From Hamadaea tsunoensis DSM 44101 (GTDB lineage Bacteria; Actinomycetota; Actinomycetes; Mycobacteriales; Micromonosporaceae): DNA of 64,000 nt. The translations under genes and the position numbers were made by a program. The stretch is taken from contig NZ_AUAX01000003.1 in NCBI RefSeq assembly GCF_000428945.1, positions 372,001-436,000 of the forward strand, given 5' to 3'. Under the pieces are notes generated by a model. That model did not search any database and was not told the origin of the DNA. It saw only the letters and a program-made list of their open reading frames with translations. Positions 63,713 to 64,000 of this stretch are shown here, in pieces (the first letter of the stretch is position 1; each line of letters starts with the position of its first letter).

Positions 63713-64000
63713 CGTAAACCAGCGGTCCACACTGCCGAAGATCCCGATCGACACCCCCGCGCTTGCCGCTTGGGGCTCCGAGAGCCCATTCAGCCATCGG
63801 CAATGCGGTGCATCCCCGGTCAGATTGAACGCGAATATCCAGCACATGATTATCCGATGCCAACACATTGTGCGCCTGCACCCAGTAAATCGATGATCAA
63901 ATCGGCAGAGTAACCGCACTCACCGTCCGCAACGTCGCCTCGGAGACTATGTCCTACCTGTTCAGGCCTGGTTGCCGCGGCACGTCGTAAGCTTCCTTCG
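63713..64000. other. Lower-GC end of window, no gene seen
   Basis: About 290 bases with lower GC than the rest of the window and no convincing coding frame, RNA gene or repeat. It may hold the promoter of the minus-strand gene ending at 63203 or the upstream part of its coding sequence. Confidence 0.4.

Noticed and set aside
55223-64000. Complete integrative conjugative element
   Set aside because: No integrase, relaxase, coupling protein, tRNA or att repeat is visible in the window.

Overview
The window looks like a chromosomal segment of a high-GC Gram-positive actinomycete, most likely Micromonosporaceae (Actinoplanes/Micromonospora-like). The reasons are very high third-position GC, frequent CGTAC/GTACG words, a 14-gene nuo operon with 1-4 nt gene overlaps, a futalosine-pathway menaquinone gene, a type VII secretion locus with mycosin and WXG100 genes, and many start codons 6-8 nt downstream of a TANNNT -10 box (leaderless transcripts). 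The family assignment is inference; no rRNA or other marker gene is present.

Layout. 1-7.7 kb: 3' part of acetyl-CoA synthetase, a secreted M6 metalloprotease, a C45-type acyltransferase/hydrolase, NhaA antiporter, and an alpha/beta-hydrolase that appears to lack its nucleophile. 7.7-15.8 kb: type VII (ESX-like) locus: a 120-aa protein, a two-SseB-domain protein, mycosin, two WXG100 proteins, EccB and EccE; EccC and EccD are not here. 15.8-18.1 kb: small four-helix membrane protein, RarD-like transporter, IclR regulator. 18.1-37.5 kb: respiratory block: polyprenyl diphosphate synthase, a gene-free repeat-rich stretch, nuoN to nuoA (all 14 subunits, minus strand), a geranylgeranyl/menaquinone reductase-like flavoprotein heading the nuo operon, and MenG. 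A sequence resembling a DtxR/IdeR iron box lies at the putative promoter of the reductase-nuo unit. 37.5-46.5 kb: three tandem secreted single-pass surface proteins, MqnC, and two large tandem paralogous secreted proteins. 46.6-52.4 kb: aldo/keto reductase, a MidA/NDUFAF7-like methyltransferase, two unknown proteins, an orphan NuoD paralogue and a permease-like membrane protein. 52.5-55 kb: DUF3180 protein, folK, folB, folP. 55.2-63.2 kb: a conjugation/type IV-secretion-like operon (VirB2-, VirB3-, VirB4-, VirB6- and VirB8-like proteins plus a lysozyme-like/M23 peptidase), followed by a lower-GC segment to the window end.

How the genes fit together. Menaquinone synthesis (mqnC, menG, polyprenyl synthase), its side-chain reduction (the reductase) and the enzyme that uses it (complex I) are grouped, so this is a quinone/respiration neighbourhood. 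The most unusual point is the second NuoD. It stands alone, has Trp where canonical NuoD has the quinone-site Tyr, and has Arg at the position that human NDUFAF7 methylates in NDUFS2, where the canonical NuoD of this window has Thr. A MidA/NDUFAF7-like methyltransferase is encoded about 1.5 kb away. Three unrelated gene-free inverted repeats share a CAAGATC/GATCTTG core and may be a genome-wide intergenic repeat family.
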